Positions 34,355-43,592 are shown, counted from the first letter of the stretch. The stretch is DNA of 54,806 nt from CAIYZT01 sp031385445 (GCA_031385445.1 JANNBM010000014.1:1-54806), one strand, 5' to 3'. The notes: generated by a model not told the origin, from the letters alone. Numbers and translations are program-made.

Positions 34355-35323
34355 CTACCGTTGGGTGCGGGAATAGATGAAGTTGGTCGCGATGATCGAC
34401 ACGATCAGCAAAATGCCAAGCACGGTCAGTTGCACCGCCGGAAGCAGGTTGGCGACGGTCATGCCGGTGGAGGCCACAACCAGCAGCCACGCCGCCAGAA
34501 AGGTGCCCAAAATCGTGCCGCGACCGCCAAAGATATAGGTTCCGCCCAGCATGGCCATTAAAACCATCTGCAACTCGCCGCCGAGGCCAAGGTCATAGCG
34601 CACCGATCCCAGCCGCGAGGCGGTCAACAGGCCGGCGATGGAACTGGCCAGCCCCATGGCCACAAAAAGGCTCATCTTTATGCGTTTCGTGCGAATCCCG
34701 GCGTGGGTGGCCGCGATCTCATTGGTGCCGATCAAATAGATCTGCCGCCCGAAAACCGTGGTCCCAAGGACCAATCCCAGCGCCAGCGACAGGGCCGCGA
34801 ACAGCAGCACCGTGAAAGGGGTGCCAAGGACGATCCAGTTGTTGATCCCGATAAACCAATCGGGCACCCGGATCGATTTGTCGCCCGCAATCACCTGCGC
34901 AAGGCCCCGGTACAGCGTCAGCGTGCCGATGGTCACGATGATCGATGGCAGCTGCAGCGTGATCACCATCAGCCCGTTGATCAACCCCATCACCACCCCA
35001 GCGCAAAGGCCGATCCCAATGGCAATCGGCATCGGAATGCCCGAAGATTGCGCCCAGGCGAAAAGGCAGGCCGACAGCGCCATGTTGGAGGCGGGGGACA
35101 GATCGATCTCACCGCAGATGATCACCATGGTCAGCACAAGCGCGACCATGGCAAACTCGGCCGACAGGGTGAAGCTGTCTAATATGTAAGCGATATCAAG
35201 GAAATAGGGCGACAGCGCGCTTGCGCCGAACATGGCGAGCACCAAGAGCATGAATGTCATGGTTTCAGGCCGGTACAGCGCAATCTTCCATGCGGGCCTG
35301 ACAGCGGTTTCGCGCGCGCTCAT
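34355..35323 (-). CDS. ABC sugar permease (second, RhaQ/RbsC-like)
   Basis: A 322-residue inner-membrane permease of the branched-chain/sugar (BPD_transp_2) type with about 8-10 hydrophobic segments. Typical motifs are CGEIDLSPASNMALSA, LINGLMVITLQLPSIIVTIGTLTLYRGLA, and GTNEIAATHAGIRTKRIK near the coupling loop. It overlaps the other permease gene (ATGA), so both are made as a pair for a heterodimeric channel. The 71-base gap to the binding-protein gene contains hairpin-forming GCCGG repeats and its strong ribosome-binding site. Confidence 0.93.
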   Translation of the reverse strand: MSARETAVRPAWKIALYRPETMTFMLLVLAMFGASALSPYFLDIAYILDSFTLSAEFAMVALVLTMVIICGEIDLSPASNMALSACLFAWAQSSGIPMPIAIGIGLCAGVVMGLINGLMVITLQLPSIIVTIGTLTLYRGLAQVIAGDKSIRVPDWFIGINNWIVLGTPFTVLLFAALSLALGLVLGTTVFGRQIYLIGTNEIAATHAGIRTKRIKMSLFVAMGLASSIAGLLTASRLGSVRYDLGLGGELQMVLMAMLGGTYIFGGRGTILGTFLAAWLLVVASTGMTVANLLPAVQLTVLGILLIVSIIATNFIYSRTQR

Positions 35324-36312
35324 GCTGGCACCCCGCGCCCGGTCAGGCTTTTGATCCCTTGCTGGCGGACCGAGCGGTCGATCAGCAGCGCGATCAGGAT
35401 CACCGCCCCGTAAATCGCGCTTTGCGTGGTGCCGGGGATACCAAGCAGCGGCAAAGCAGCGGCAACGCAGCCCAAAAGCAGCACCCCCAGAACCGTGCCC
35501 AGCACCGACCCCGAGCCGCCGTTTATCGACACCCCGCCGATCACAACCGCCGCAATCACCTGAAATTCAAACCCGTTGCCGGTGTTGGACGGGTTCACAA
35601 AGCCCCAGCGGCTGGCATACATGATGCCCGCAAGACCCGCCAAAGCGCCGGACAACGCGAACACCAAAAGCGTGACGCGCGCGGCGTTGATGCCGCGCAG
35701 GGGGGCGGCCACGGGGTTGGAACCAAGCGCGAAGATCTGCCGGCCCACCTGCGAATGGCGCACGAAAACATAGGTCAGCGCGGCGATGCCTAGGCTCATG
35801 AAAATGATCCACGGAATGCCGAACATGGGCGAGGTTTGCGACATGGATTTCAACGCCGAGGGCACGAACTGCCGGTCGATCTGTTTGGCGTCGGATACGA
35901 TATAGGTCAGACCCCGGTATAGGTTCAGCGTGCCAAGTGTCACGATGATGGCGGGCAGGCGGAAATAGGTGACAAGAACGCCGTTGAACAGGCCCAAAGC
36001 CGTGCCAGTGCCGATGGCGAGGGCAAAGCCAAGCGGCCACCAGATTTCAGGGTAGAACTTGAACATCATGCCGGTCAACATGGCCGACAGACCAAGGATC
36101 GAGCCGATGCTCAGATCAACATGGCGCGCGACCAGAACCAACATCTGGCCCATGGCCCCGATCAGGATCAAGGGCACCAGCAGCAGGATGATGCGCAGGC
36201 TGTTCAGGGACAGGAACTGCGGTTTGACGACGCCGACGGCCAGACAGAACAGCACGATCATCACGAAAATCCCGGCCTCGCGGCGGATCAAAAGCGTGCG
36301 AAGCAGATTCAT
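35320..36312 (-). CDS. ABC sugar permease (first, RhaP/RbsC-like)
   Basis: A 330-residue permease paired with the gene downstream. It starts MNLLRTLLIRREAG and contains RHVDLSIGSILGLSAM, TYFRLPAIIVTLGTLNLYRGLTYI and GSNPVAAPLRGINAARVT, the same three landmarks as its partner, so the two are paralogues. The extension of 38 residues to 36426 lies inside the ATPase gene and is not used. Start and stop both overlap neighbours by ATGA. Confidence 0.93.
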   Translation of the reverse strand: MNLLRTLLIRREAGIFVMIVLFCLAVGVVKPQFLSLNSLRIILLLVPLILIGAMGQMLVLVARHVDLSIGSILGLSAMLTGMMFKFYPEIWWPLGFALAIGTGTALGLFNGVLVTYFRLPAIIVTLGTLNLYRGLTYIVSDAKQIDRQFVPSALKSMSQTSPMFGIPWIIFMSLGIAALTYVFVRHSQVGRQIFALGSNPVAAPLRGINAARVTLLVFALSGALAGLAGIMYASRWGFVNPSNTGNGFEFQVIAAVVIGGVSINGGSGSVLGTVLGVLLLGCVAAALPLLGIPGTTQSAIYGAVILIALLIDRSVRQQGIKSLTGRGVPA

Positions 36313-37811
36313 GCCGCGACCCCGCTGCGCGGCACGGCCGCGTGCATGATCGATTCCTGGCTTGCCTCGCCGCGCGCAAGATCGGCCGTCAGCCGCCCCT
36401 CGGACATGACAAGAACCCGGTCGCACAGCGCCAGAAGCTCTGGCAATTCGGACGATATCAGCAAGATCGCGCAGCCCTTGACGGCCAGCGCGCCGATCAT
36501 GTCGTAAAACTCGGCCTTCACCCCGATGTCGATGCCGCGCGTCGGTTCGTCGAGGATCAAAACCTTCGGATCGGTCAAAAGCCAGCGCGCCAGAATGGCC
36601 TTTTGCTGATTGCCGCCCGACAACTCGCCAATCGGTTGGCGGGGGGAGGCGAGGCGGATGCTGAGATCCGTGATCGCACGCGCCGCCATGGCCTTTTCCG
36701 CCCCGCGCCGGATCACCCCAAGGCGCGAAATTTTGCCCGGCGCCGCCGCCGTGATGTTACTCTCCACGCTCAGCGATCGGAAAATCCCCGCAACCGCACG
36801 GTCTTCGGGCACAAAAGCCAGCCCCAGACCGATGGCCTGCGACGGGTCGGTGATTGCCACGCGTTGCCCGTTCACCGAAATGGAGCCCGACGCGGCGGGC
36901 GCGACGCCAAAAAGCGCGCGGGCAACGTCGGTCCGCCCCGCGCCGACCAGCCCGCCCAAGCCCACAATCTCGCCCTTGCGGACGGTAAAGCTGATGTCAT
37001 GGAACACGCCCGGCAGGCTAAGCCCTTGAACATCCAACGCGATCTCGCCGATCTCGGTGCCTTGCTTGTGCATGTATTCCTTCAGTGGCCTGCCGATCAT
37101 ATGGCGGATGATGTCGGCATTGCTTAGATCGGCAATCTTGCCGGTGACCACCTTGGCCCCATCGCGAAACACCGTGACCCGGTCGCACAGCGCGCGCACC
37201 TCCTCCAAACGGTGGCTGATAAAGATGATCGTGCGCCCCTCATCGCGCAGGCGCCGGGCGATGACAAAAAGCGTCTCGGCCTCTTTGGGCGTCAAAGGCG
37301 CGGTCGGCTCGTCCATGATGATCACGCGGGCGTTCGAGGCCAAAGCACGGGCAATTTCAACCATCTGCTGATCGGCAATCGACAGCCCCCGCATCGGGCG
37401 CGCCACATCAATCCGCACGCCCAAAAGGTCCATGATGGCCTGCGCGTCCTGCATCATCCGCGCCCAGGGCACGCGGGACAGCCAACCGCCCTCGTGCCGC
37501 CCCAGCACCAGGTTTTCGGCCACGGAAAGATCGGGAAACGACAGCGGTTCCTGATGGATCAGGGTGATGCCAAGCTTTTGCGCGGCATTCGGGCTGCTGA
37601 TTTCCGCGCGCGCGCCGTTGATGGACAGGCTGCCTTTGGTCGGCTGATGAACCCCGGCAAGGATCTTGGCAAAGGTCGATTTGCCCGCGCCATTCTCGCC
37701 AATCAGCGCATGAATTTCGCCCGCCATCAGATCCAGATCAACATCGCGCAGCACCTCGACCATCGCAAACGACTTGGAAATGCCCTTTGCTGAAATGACG
37801 GGCACGGTCAT
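36309..37811 (-). CDS. Sugar ABC importer ATPase with two nucleotide domains (RbsA/RhaT-like)
   Basis: A 500-residue duplicated ATPase that drives uptake through the two permeases. The first domain has Walker A GENGAGKSTFAKILAG and the signature LSIADQQMVEIARAL. The second has a degenerate Walker A (GLVGAGRTDVARALFG) and an intact signature LSGGNQQKAILARWL with Walker B VLILDEPTRGID. Such asymmetry is normal for RbsA-type proteins. It overlaps the aldo/keto reductase upstream and the first permease downstream. Confidence 0.96.
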   Translation of the reverse strand: MTVPVISAKGISKSFAMVEVLRDVDLDLMAGEIHALIGENGAGKSTFAKILAGVHQPTKGSLSINGARAEISSPNAAQKLGITLIHQEPLSFPDLSVAENLVLGRHEGGWLSRVPWARMMQDAQAIMDLLGVRIDVARPMRGLSIADQQMVEIARALASNARVIIMDEPTAPLTPKEAETLFVIARRLRDEGRTIIFISHRLEEVRALCDRVTVFRDGAKVVTGKIADLSNADIIRHMIGRPLKEYMHKQGTEIGEIALDVQGLSLPGVFHDISFTVRKGEIVGLGGLVGAGRTDVARALFGVAPAASGSISVNGQRVAITDPSQAIGLGLAFVPEDRAVAGIFRSLSVESNITAAAPGKISRLGVIRRGAEKAMAARAITDLSIRLASPRQPIGELSGGNQQKAILARWLLTDPKVLILDEPTRGIDIGVKAEFYDMIGALAVKGCAILLISSELPELLALCDRVLVMSEGRLTADLARGEASQESIMHAAVPRSGVAA

Positions 37812-38833
37812 GCCGGCACCGGGGCCAGCGGGTCGACCAGACCGCGCAATTTCAGGTCGGCCCAGAAGCCAGCGGGAATTGGAACCTGCACCGAGGCCAG
37901 ATTTTGCCGAACCTCCTCGGCCCGCACCCCGCCCGGAATGACCGAGGCGACAATCGGATGGGCCAGCAAAAACTGCAACGCGGCGGCGGGCAGCGCCACC
38001 TTGTGCGCGGCGCAGACCGCTTCCAGCCCGCGCACCCGCGCCTGAATCTCCGCCGAAGCTTGGCCGTAAGCATAATGCTGCGGCCCCCCGGAGCCGGTCA
38101 CCAGAATGCCCGAGGCAAAAGGCGCGCCGATAATCGCCGAAACCCCGCGCTTTTGCAGCGCCGCCATGCCGCTGTGCAGGCTGGCGTGATCGAGCAGGGT
38201 ATAGGGCATGGCCACCAGGCAGAAATCCAACGGCACCAGCGGCGCCACGGTATCAAGCGCAAGGGTGTTGTTGATCCCCATGCCAAAGGCCTTGATGTCG
38301 CCCGACTGTTTCAACTCTTCGAGCGCCTTGATGCCCGAAGACACCAACTGCGCGACGTATTTCGCCTGATCCTCGCCATGAAAATCGGCGTCCAGATCGT
38401 GGATCACCAGCGCGTCCACGGTATCAAGCGCGATGCGCTGCAAAGCTTGCTCATAGGATCGCATGATCCCGTCATAGGTATAATCGAACCGAACCTCGAA
38501 CCGCAAACCGCCGGTCCATGGGGCCCGGTCAAAGCTGGCCGGATCGCGGGGCCGGTGCAGGGTGCGGCCAACCTTTGTGGTGATCTGAAATTCGCCGCGC
38601 GGCTTGGTGCGCAAAAACGCGCCCAACCGATGCTCGGCCAACCCCCGGCCATACCATGGGGCGGTGTCATAAAACCGCACCCCAGCCTCCCAAGCCGCAT
38701 CCAGCGTCGCCTGCGACTGCGCTTCGGGAACCAATGTGTACAGCTCGCCCAGATGCGCAGCGCCAAAGCCAAACACTGGCACCCGAAGATGCGTCTGGCC
38801 AATCGCCCGATACGGCAAATCTGCGCGTGTCAA
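37808..38833 (-). CDS. Aldo/keto reductase, probable L-fucose/L-rhamnose-type aldose dehydrogenase
   Basis: A 341-residue AKR similar to D-threo-aldose 1-dehydrogenase, the enzyme that oxidises L-fucose and related aldoses to the 1,5-lactone. Catalytic residues are the Asp and Tyr of FYDTAPWYGRG, the Lys of ITTKVGR and the His of LVIHDLD. It leads the minus-strand operon, overlapping the transporter ATPase, so the imported sugar is likely its substrate. The ATG at 38833 lies about 50-100 bases from the operator cluster. Confidence 0.88.
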   Translation of the reverse strand: MTRADLPYRAIGQTHLRVPVFGFGAAHLGELYTLVPEAQSQATLDAAWEAGVRFYDTAPWYGRGLAEHRLGAFLRTKPRGEFQITTKVGRTLHRPRDPASFDRAPWTGGLRFEVRFDYTYDGIMRSYEQALQRIALDTVDALVIHDLDADFHGEDQAKYVAQLVSSGIKALEELKQSGDIKAFGMGINNTLALDTVAPLVPLDFCLVAMPYTLLDHASLHSGMAALQKRGVSAIIGAPFASGILVTGSGGPQHYAYGQASAEIQARVRGLEAVCAAHKVALPAAALQFLLAHPIVASVIPGGVRAEEVRQNLASVQVPIPAGFWADLKLRGLVDPLAPVPA

Positions 38834-39177
38834 CGTAACGCCCCCCTAGAACGGCGAACCCGGGTTCGGGCCGCAGCACCCAACTTGTCAGACAAAAATT
38901 AGTTTGACAAGTTGTAAAGATTTGTTTGACAAGTTTTGTATTGGGCGTCCATTGAACGGATGGACCGTTGCTGCTTGGGGGCAGAAGTGACGACAGGATT
39001 GAACAGCGCCACTGCCGTGCCTTGCGCCCCTTTTGGCGCATTGGGCGCGGCGTTGTTCCGCTCTGCCCTCCATCGGCCGCCGCCTGTTCGCGGTCCGAAC
39101 TTTTCGATAAACATCTTCCCACAACGTCCTGTTTCCGCGCTTGATGCGCGGTCTGACCCGATGACTGGAGCCATCCG
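38834..39177. promoter_or_regulatory. Divergent control region of the sugar-acid locus
   Basis: A 344-base region between the divergent aldo/keto reductase and dehydratase genes. It is AT-rich near 38880-38945, where three operator motifs lie. A shorter inverted repeat, TGCGCC and GGCGCA around CCTTTT, is at 39023-39040 and could be another control site. I see no coding ORF in it. TTGACA at 38904-38909 and 38926-38931 could also act as -35 elements, but no good -10 is seen. Confidence 0.75.
38885..38932. promoter_or_regulatory. Three FadR-type GntR operator motifs
   Basis: The pattern TNGTNNNACNA, typical of FadR/FCD-type GntR operators, occurs three times: TTGTCAGACAA (38885-38895, a perfect palindrome), TAGTTTGACAA (38900-38910) and TTGTTTGACAA (38922-38932). 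The last two share GTTTGACAAGTT exactly, 22 bases apart, about two helix turns. The regulator encoded at 41248 is the likely ligand-controlled repressor. Binding is inferred from motif and location. Confidence 0.7.
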
Positions 39178-40350
39178 ATGACCCGCATTACCGATGTCCG
39201 CACCACGATCTATGAATGGATCGGCCCCGTCGCCCCGATGCCTCCGCATTTTTGCACGACCGCAAGCGACCTTGTGGCCGATGTTACCGGCTCGATCTCG
39301 GGCTTTCGGTTTTTGGGCTGGCTGGTGGTTGAAATCGAATGTGACGACGGCACAGTTGGCATCGGCAACGCGGCGCTGGCCCCGCATGCGACCAAGGCGA
39401 CGATCGACACCTATCTGAAGCCGCTGCTGATCGGCACCGATCCGATGGACAGCGAGTATATCTGGCAGTCGATGTACCGCCGCACCCTGCCTTGGGGCCG
39501 CAAGGGCATTGGCATGGTCGCGATCAGCGCGGTCGATCTGGCGATCTGGGATGCCAAGGGCAAGATCCTGAACCAGCCGGTGTTCAAACTGCTGGGCGGG
39601 CGCACCAAACCCAAGATCGAGGTTTACGCCAGCCGCCTGTATTCGCAGCCCTTGGACACGCTGTTTACCGAAGCGAAATCCTATGCCGATCAGGGGTTCA
39701 AGTCGGTCAAGATCCGCTTTGGCTGGGGTCCGAAGGACGGGCTTGAGGGCCTGCACCGAAACGTTGATCTGGTGCGCACCACGCGCGAGGCGGTGGGCGA
39801 AAACGTCGATATCATGGCCGACGCCTATATGGGCTGGAACGTCGAATACGCCAAGCGGATGCTGCGGATGCTGACGCCGTTCAACCTGCGCTGGGTCGAA
39901 GAGCCGGTGATTTCGGACGACCTGCACGGCTATGCCGAGCTTAAGGCGATGAACCTTGTGTCAATCTCGGGCGGCGAGCATGAATATGCCCTGCCGGGAT
40001 TCCGCCAAGCGCTGGACCTTGGGGCCTATGACATTGCCCAATATGATGTGAACCGCGTGGGCGGCATCACGGCGGCCAAGAAAATTGCCGATTTGTGCGA
40101 AGCGCATGACGTGCTGGTGATCCCGCATGCCGGGCAGATGCACAACTATCACCTCACCATGTCCAGCTATGGCGCGCCGATTTCGGAATACTTTCCGAAG
40201 GTTCCGGTCGAAGTTGGAAATGAGCTGTTCTGGTACATTTTCGATGGTGAACCTGTGGCCGAAGGTGGCTATATCAACCTGTCCGACACGACGCCGGGCT
40301 TTGGCCTGACCCTGAAAACCCCCGATGAAAACTTCAAACTGACCCGCTAA
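39178..40350 (+). CDS. Enolase-superfamily sugar-acid dehydratase (L-rhamnonate dehydratase-like)
   Basis: A 390-residue enolase-superfamily enzyme related to but distinct from the L-rhamnonate dehydratase encoded at 42367. The metal ligands are plausible as the Asp of IMADAYMGW, the Glu of WVEEPV and the Glu of SGGEHEYA. The catalytic His is in IPHAGQMHNYH. A GGAG precedes the ATG. Sugar acids with the L-manno/L-lyxo arrangement, for example L-lyxonate, are possible substrates. It is the first gene of the plus-strand operon. Two dehydratases in one operon suggest two substrates or two steps. Confidence 0.87.
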   Translation: MTRITDVRTTIYEWIGPVAPMPPHFCTTASDLVADVTGSISGFRFLGWLVVEIECDDGTVGIGNAALAPHATKATIDTYLKPLLIGTDPMDSEYIWQSMYRRTLPWGRKGIGMVAISAVDLAIWDAKGKILNQPVFKLLGGRTKPKIEVYASRLYSQPLDTLFTEAKSYADQGFKSVKIRFGWGPKDGLEGLHRNVDLVRTTREAVGENVDIMADAYMGWNVEYAKRMLRMLTPFNLRWVEEPVISDDLHGYAELKAMNLVSISGGEHEYALPGFRQALDLGAYDIAQYDVNRVGGITAAKKIADLCEAHDVLVIPHAGQMHNYHLTMSSYGAPISEYFPKVPVEVGNELFWYIFDGEPVAEGGYINLSDTTPGFGLTLKTPDENFKLTR

Positions 40351-40358
40351 GGAGCACA

Positions 40359-41237
40359 ATGCCCGCCTTTCCCATCATCGACGCGCACCTGCATGTCTGG
40401 GACCAGACCTGGCTGAAGTATTCGGCATTTGACGGCCATCCTTTGTTTGGCCATCCCTATCACGTCGAGGATTTTCAGCGCGACTGCGGCGCGCTTCAGG
40501 TCGAGGCGATGGTGTTTTTGGAGTGCTATTGCGATTTTTGGGACGGCGGCGGGCAGTATCTTGAAGAAATAGAGTTCGTCCAGGACGAGGCGGCGCGCGA
40601 TCCGCGGATCAAGGGCATCGTGGCGATGGCGCCGATGGAATGGGGGGCGCGGGTGCGCCCTTTGCTGGTGCAGATGCGGGCCAATCACCCAACCGTCAAA
40701 GGCATCCGCCGCATCGTCGAATTTGACGCCGACCCGCGCGCGCTGACCTTGTCGGATGACTTTGTGGCGGGCGTCAACTTGCTGGACGACTTCGGCTATA
40801 GCTTTGATATCAATGTAAATTACACCCAGATGGATATCGTCCGCGCCTTCGTGCCGCGCGTCCACGTTCCGCTGATCCTGGACCATTGCGGCAAGCCGGG
40901 GATCCGCCAGGGTGCCATCGCGCAGTTCCGGGATGATATGACGGCGCTTGCGGCGCATGAAAACCTGTGGGTCAAACTGTCTGATCTGCCGATGGCTGCC
41001 GATACGGAAAACTGGACCGAAGCCGATCTTTTCCCGTATATTCAGGCCACACTTGACGCCTTTGGCCCGGACCGGGTGATCTATGCCGGGGATTATCCGA
41101 TCTGCCTGGGCGCGACCAGCCTGCCGCGCTGGGTCGATGTGTTGGACCGCGCGTTTGCGAAACTGGGCCTTAGCACGGGCGAGACGCGGAAAATCTACCG
41201 CGATAACGCCAACGACTTTTACCAACTTGGCCTGTGA
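40359..41237 (+). CDS. Sugar lactonase, amidohydrolase-fold (L-rhamnono/L-fucono-lactonase type)
   Basis: A 292-residue amidohydrolase_2 enzyme of the L-fuconolactonase/L-rhamnono-lactonase type. The metal site shows the HxH of DAHLHVWD, a later His in LDHCGKP and an Asp in AGDYPICLG. It would hydrolyse the lactone made by the aldo/keto reductase to the free acid for the dehydratases. It starts 8 bases after the first dehydratase gene with AAGGAG before the ATG, and is followed by the regulator gene. Confidence 0.88.
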   Translation: MPAFPIIDAHLHVWDQTWLKYSAFDGHPLFGHPYHVEDFQRDCGALQVEAMVFLECYCDFWDGGGQYLEEIEFVQDEAARDPRIKGIVAMAPMEWGARVRPLLVQMRANHPTVKGIRRIVEFDADPRALTLSDDFVAGVNLLDDFGYSFDINVNYTQMDIVRAFVPRVHVPLILDHCGKPGIRQGAIAQFRDDMTALAAHENLWVKLSDLPMAADTENWTEADLFPYIQATLDAFGPDRVIYAGDYPICLGATSLPRWVDVLDRAFAKLGLSTGETRKIYRDNANDFYQLGL

Positions 41238-41247
41238 GGATGCAATC

Positions 41248-42039
41248 GTGACCGCGCCACAGCCCCTGCCCGATGCCTTCTCTGAGCTGGTCGCGGCCCA
41301 GCGACGGCTGTTACAAAAGCCCGAAACGGTGGGCCCCGCCCCGCCGCGCCGCGCCATTTCCGAACAGGTCGCCAGCCGGTTTCTGGCGATGATCAAATCG
41401 GGCAACCTGCGCGCGGGCGACCGTTTGCCGACCGAACAGCAGATGACCATCGCCTTTGGTATCTCGCGCCCGCCGCTGCGCGAGGCGCTGAAGGCGCTGA
41501 CGTTGATGGGCGTGCTCGAAAGCCGTCAGGGTGGGCGTTACACCGTCACCGATCTGTCGCCCTCACGGCTGGTTGCGCCGTTCAACGTGATGCTGAGTGT
41601 GGGCGATTATGACGTTCACGAACATTTCGAGGCGCGTTTGATCGTCGAGCTGGAACTGATCCGACTGGCCGCTGAACGCGCAAACGCGGGCCAGCGCGCC
41701 CGAATCTTGCAGCACGCGGTGGACGGGCGGGCGTTCAATGACGATCCCGTCGCCTTTCGCCTGCTGGACGTTGAATTTCACCAATCGCTCTATGACGCTG
41801 CCGCAAACCGTTTGTTGTCGGCGCTGGCGCAGGGGCTTTATGACGTCGCGCTGGATGTGCGCCGCGTGGCCAGCAGCCTGCCGGGGATCATCCAGATCTC
41901 GGTCGGCCAGCATATCGAGATCGCCGAAGCGGTGATGCAAGGCGACGCTGCACGCGCGGTTGCGGCCGGGCGGCGGCATCTGGAACATGTCCGCGACACC
42001 ACCATTGTGGCCATGGCCGCCGCCGCCGCGCCGCGCTGA
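41248..42039 (+). CDS. FadR-type GntR/FCD transcriptional regulator of the locus
   Basis: A 263-residue regulator. Residues 32-100 form the winged helix (RAISEQVASRFLAMIKSG, then SRPPLREALKALTLMGVLE), followed by an all-helical FCD sensor domain. The Asp/His-rich segment LLDVEFHQSLYDAA fits the metal-binding FCD core, which in this family binds sugar acids. GTG at 41248 has GAGGA ahead; longer readings overlap the lactonase gene. It sits inside the operon it probably controls, through the three operators at 38885-38932. Confidence 0.9.
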   Translation: MTAPQPLPDAFSELVAAQRRLLQKPETVGPAPPRRAISEQVASRFLAMIKSGNLRAGDRLPTEQQMTIAFGISRPPLREALKALTLMGVLESRQGGRYTVTDLSPSRLVAPFNVMLSVGDYDVHEHFEARLIVELELIRLAAERANAGQRARILQHAVDGRAFNDDPVAFRLLDVEFHQSLYDAAANRLLSALAQGLYDVALDVRRVASSLPGIIQISVGQHIEIAEAVMQGDAARAVAAGRRHLEHVRDTTIVAMAAAAAPR

Positions 42040-42052
42040 AAGGAACCTGACA

Positions 42053-42370
42053 TTGCCCGAACAAATCGCCTTTCGGATGACCCTTTTTCCCGGTCAGGCC
42101 GCCGAATACCGCAAGCGCCATGACGAGATTCCCCCTGACCTTTGCCAGGCGCTGAAGGAGGCCGGCGTGTCGGACTATTCGATCTGGCTGGACGCCGAGG
42201 CGAACCATCTGTTCGGCACCCTGACCCGCACGGACACGCACGCGATGGATGCGCTGCCGGACACTGAAATTGTCAAACGCTGGTGGGCCTTTATGGCCGA
42301 TATCATGGCCACGGACGCCGATAATGTGCCGGTGCAAATCCCGCTGAAAAGAGTGTTTCATCTGCCATGA
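42053..42370 (+). CDS. rhaM: L-rhamnose mutarotase
   Basis: A 105-residue RhaM/RhaU-family protein that interconverts the anomers of L-rhamnose so that the dehydrogenase receives the right one. The family pattern is clear: YRKRHDEIPPDLCQALKEAG, YSIWLDAEANHLFGTL, and KRWWAFMADIM. The TTG at 42053 has AAAGGAA a suitable distance upstream and gives the full family length. Its ATGA overlap with rhmD ties it to the oxidative route rather than the phosphorylating one. Confidence 0.93.
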   Translation: MPEQIAFRMTLFPGQAAEYRKRHDEIPPDLCQALKEAGVSDYSIWLDAEANHLFGTLTRTDTHAMDALPDTEIVKRWWAFMADIMATDADNVPVQIPLKRVFHLP

Positions 42371-43548
42371 CAAATCCCTTTGTGATCAAGGACGTCCGCG
42401 TTTATATTCTGAAACCCGGCGCCAGCGGCGGCGATTATTTCAACGCGGGACAGGGGCATTGGCTGGTCGACAGCCTGATCGCAAATCCCATGCACGCCTA
42501 TGCCGACTACCGTGCCAAACGCTCCAGCTGGGGGATCAATGTCCTTGGCTCCCTGGTGGTGGAAATTGAGGCGGCGGATGGCACCATCGGGGTTGCCGCA
42601 GGCTCGGGCGGCATGCCCGCCGCATGGCTGATCCGCCATCATTTCGACAGCTTTTTGCGGGGGCAGGATGCGCGCAACACCAACCGGATCTGGGATCAGC
42701 TTTACCGCGCCTCGTTGCCCTATGGCCGCAAGGGGCTGACCATCTTTGCCATCAGCGCCGTCGATCTGGCTTTGTGGGACCTGTTGGGAAAGGTGCGGGG
42801 CGAGCCGGTTTACAACCTGATCGGCGGGCGCACCCGCGACGAGATCGGCGTTTATTGCACCAGCCCCCATGCGGACGCGGTCAAGACGCTTGGCTTTTTC
42901 GGCGCCAAGGTTCCGCTGCCCGAAGGCCCCTTTGACGGCGAGCCGGGCCTGCGCCGCAATGTCGCCTACCTCGCGGCCCAGCGCGCCGCGATTGGCCCCG
43001 ATTATCCTTTGATGGTCGATTGTTACATGTCGCTCGATGTGCCCTACGCCATTCGGCTGGCCGAAGCCTGCAAGGATCTGAACATTCATTGGTGGGAAGA
43101 GGTTTTGCACCCGGACGATATCGAAGGTTATCGGCGGATCAAACAGGCCCATCCCACGATCAAATTCACCACCGGCGAGCATGAATACACCCGCTACGGT
43201 TTTCGCCGCCTGATCGAAGAGCGCACCTTGGATATCTTGCAGCCCGATGTGATGTGGGTGGGCGGGCTGACCGAAATGCTGCGCATCGCCGCCCATGCCT
43301 CGGCCTATGACATGACCGTCGTGCCGCATGGCTCCGGCCCCTATTCTTATCATTTCATCACCGCCCAGACCGGCCCGGCCTTTTGCGAATACGTCGCCGC
43401 CAGCCCCGATGGCCGCGCGGTCCGTCCGGTTTTCGGCGGGCTTTTTACCGGCGAGCAGATGCCGCAAGATGGCATAATCCGCCTGACCGATGCGCCCGGT
43501 TTCGGGATGGACCTCGCCGATCATTCCATGCTGGAAAGGGTGGTTTAA
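42367..43548 (+). CDS. rhmD: L-rhamnonate dehydratase
   Basis: A 393-residue enolase-superfamily enzyme that dehydrates L-rhamnonate to 2-keto-3-deoxy-L-rhamnonate. Diagnostic motifs are KVPLPEGPFDGEPGLRRNVA, LMVDCYMSLDVPY (Asp ligand), WWEEVLHPDD, TTGEHEYTRYGF, LQPDVMWVGGLTE and VPHGSGPYSYHF (catalytic His). All metal ligands appear intact. It is the last gene of the plus-strand operon and is convergent with aspS. Confidence 0.95.
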   Translation: MTNPFVIKDVRVYILKPGASGGDYFNAGQGHWLVDSLIANPMHAYADYRAKRSSWGINVLGSLVVEIEAADGTIGVAAGSGGMPAAWLIRHHFDSFLRGQDARNTNRIWDQLYRASLPYGRKGLTIFAISAVDLALWDLLGKVRGEPVYNLIGGRTRDEIGVYCTSPHADAVKTLGFFGAKVPLPEGPFDGEPGLRRNVAYLAAQRAAIGPDYPLMVDCYMSLDVPYAIRLAEACKDLNIHWWEEVLHPDDIEGYRRIKQAHPTIKFTTGEHEYTRYGFRRLIEERTLDILQPDVMWVGGLTEMLRIAAHASAYDMTVVPHGSGPYSYHFITAQTGPAFCEYVAASPDGRAVRPVFGGLFTGEQMPQDGIIRLTDAPGFGMDLADHSMLERVV

Positions 43549-43556
43549 CGCGGTTC

Positions 43557-43587
43557 GGGGGCGGCACCGTTCTGACGGCCCGCCCCC
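43557..43587. terminator. Hairpin between convergent rhmD and aspS
   Basis: An 8-bp stem, GGGGGCGG (43557-43564) with CCGCCCCC (43580-43587), and a 15-base loop, within the 44 bases between the two stop codons. There is no T-run, so its function as a terminator is uncertain. Confidence 0.5.
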
Positions 43588-43592
43588 GCCCC

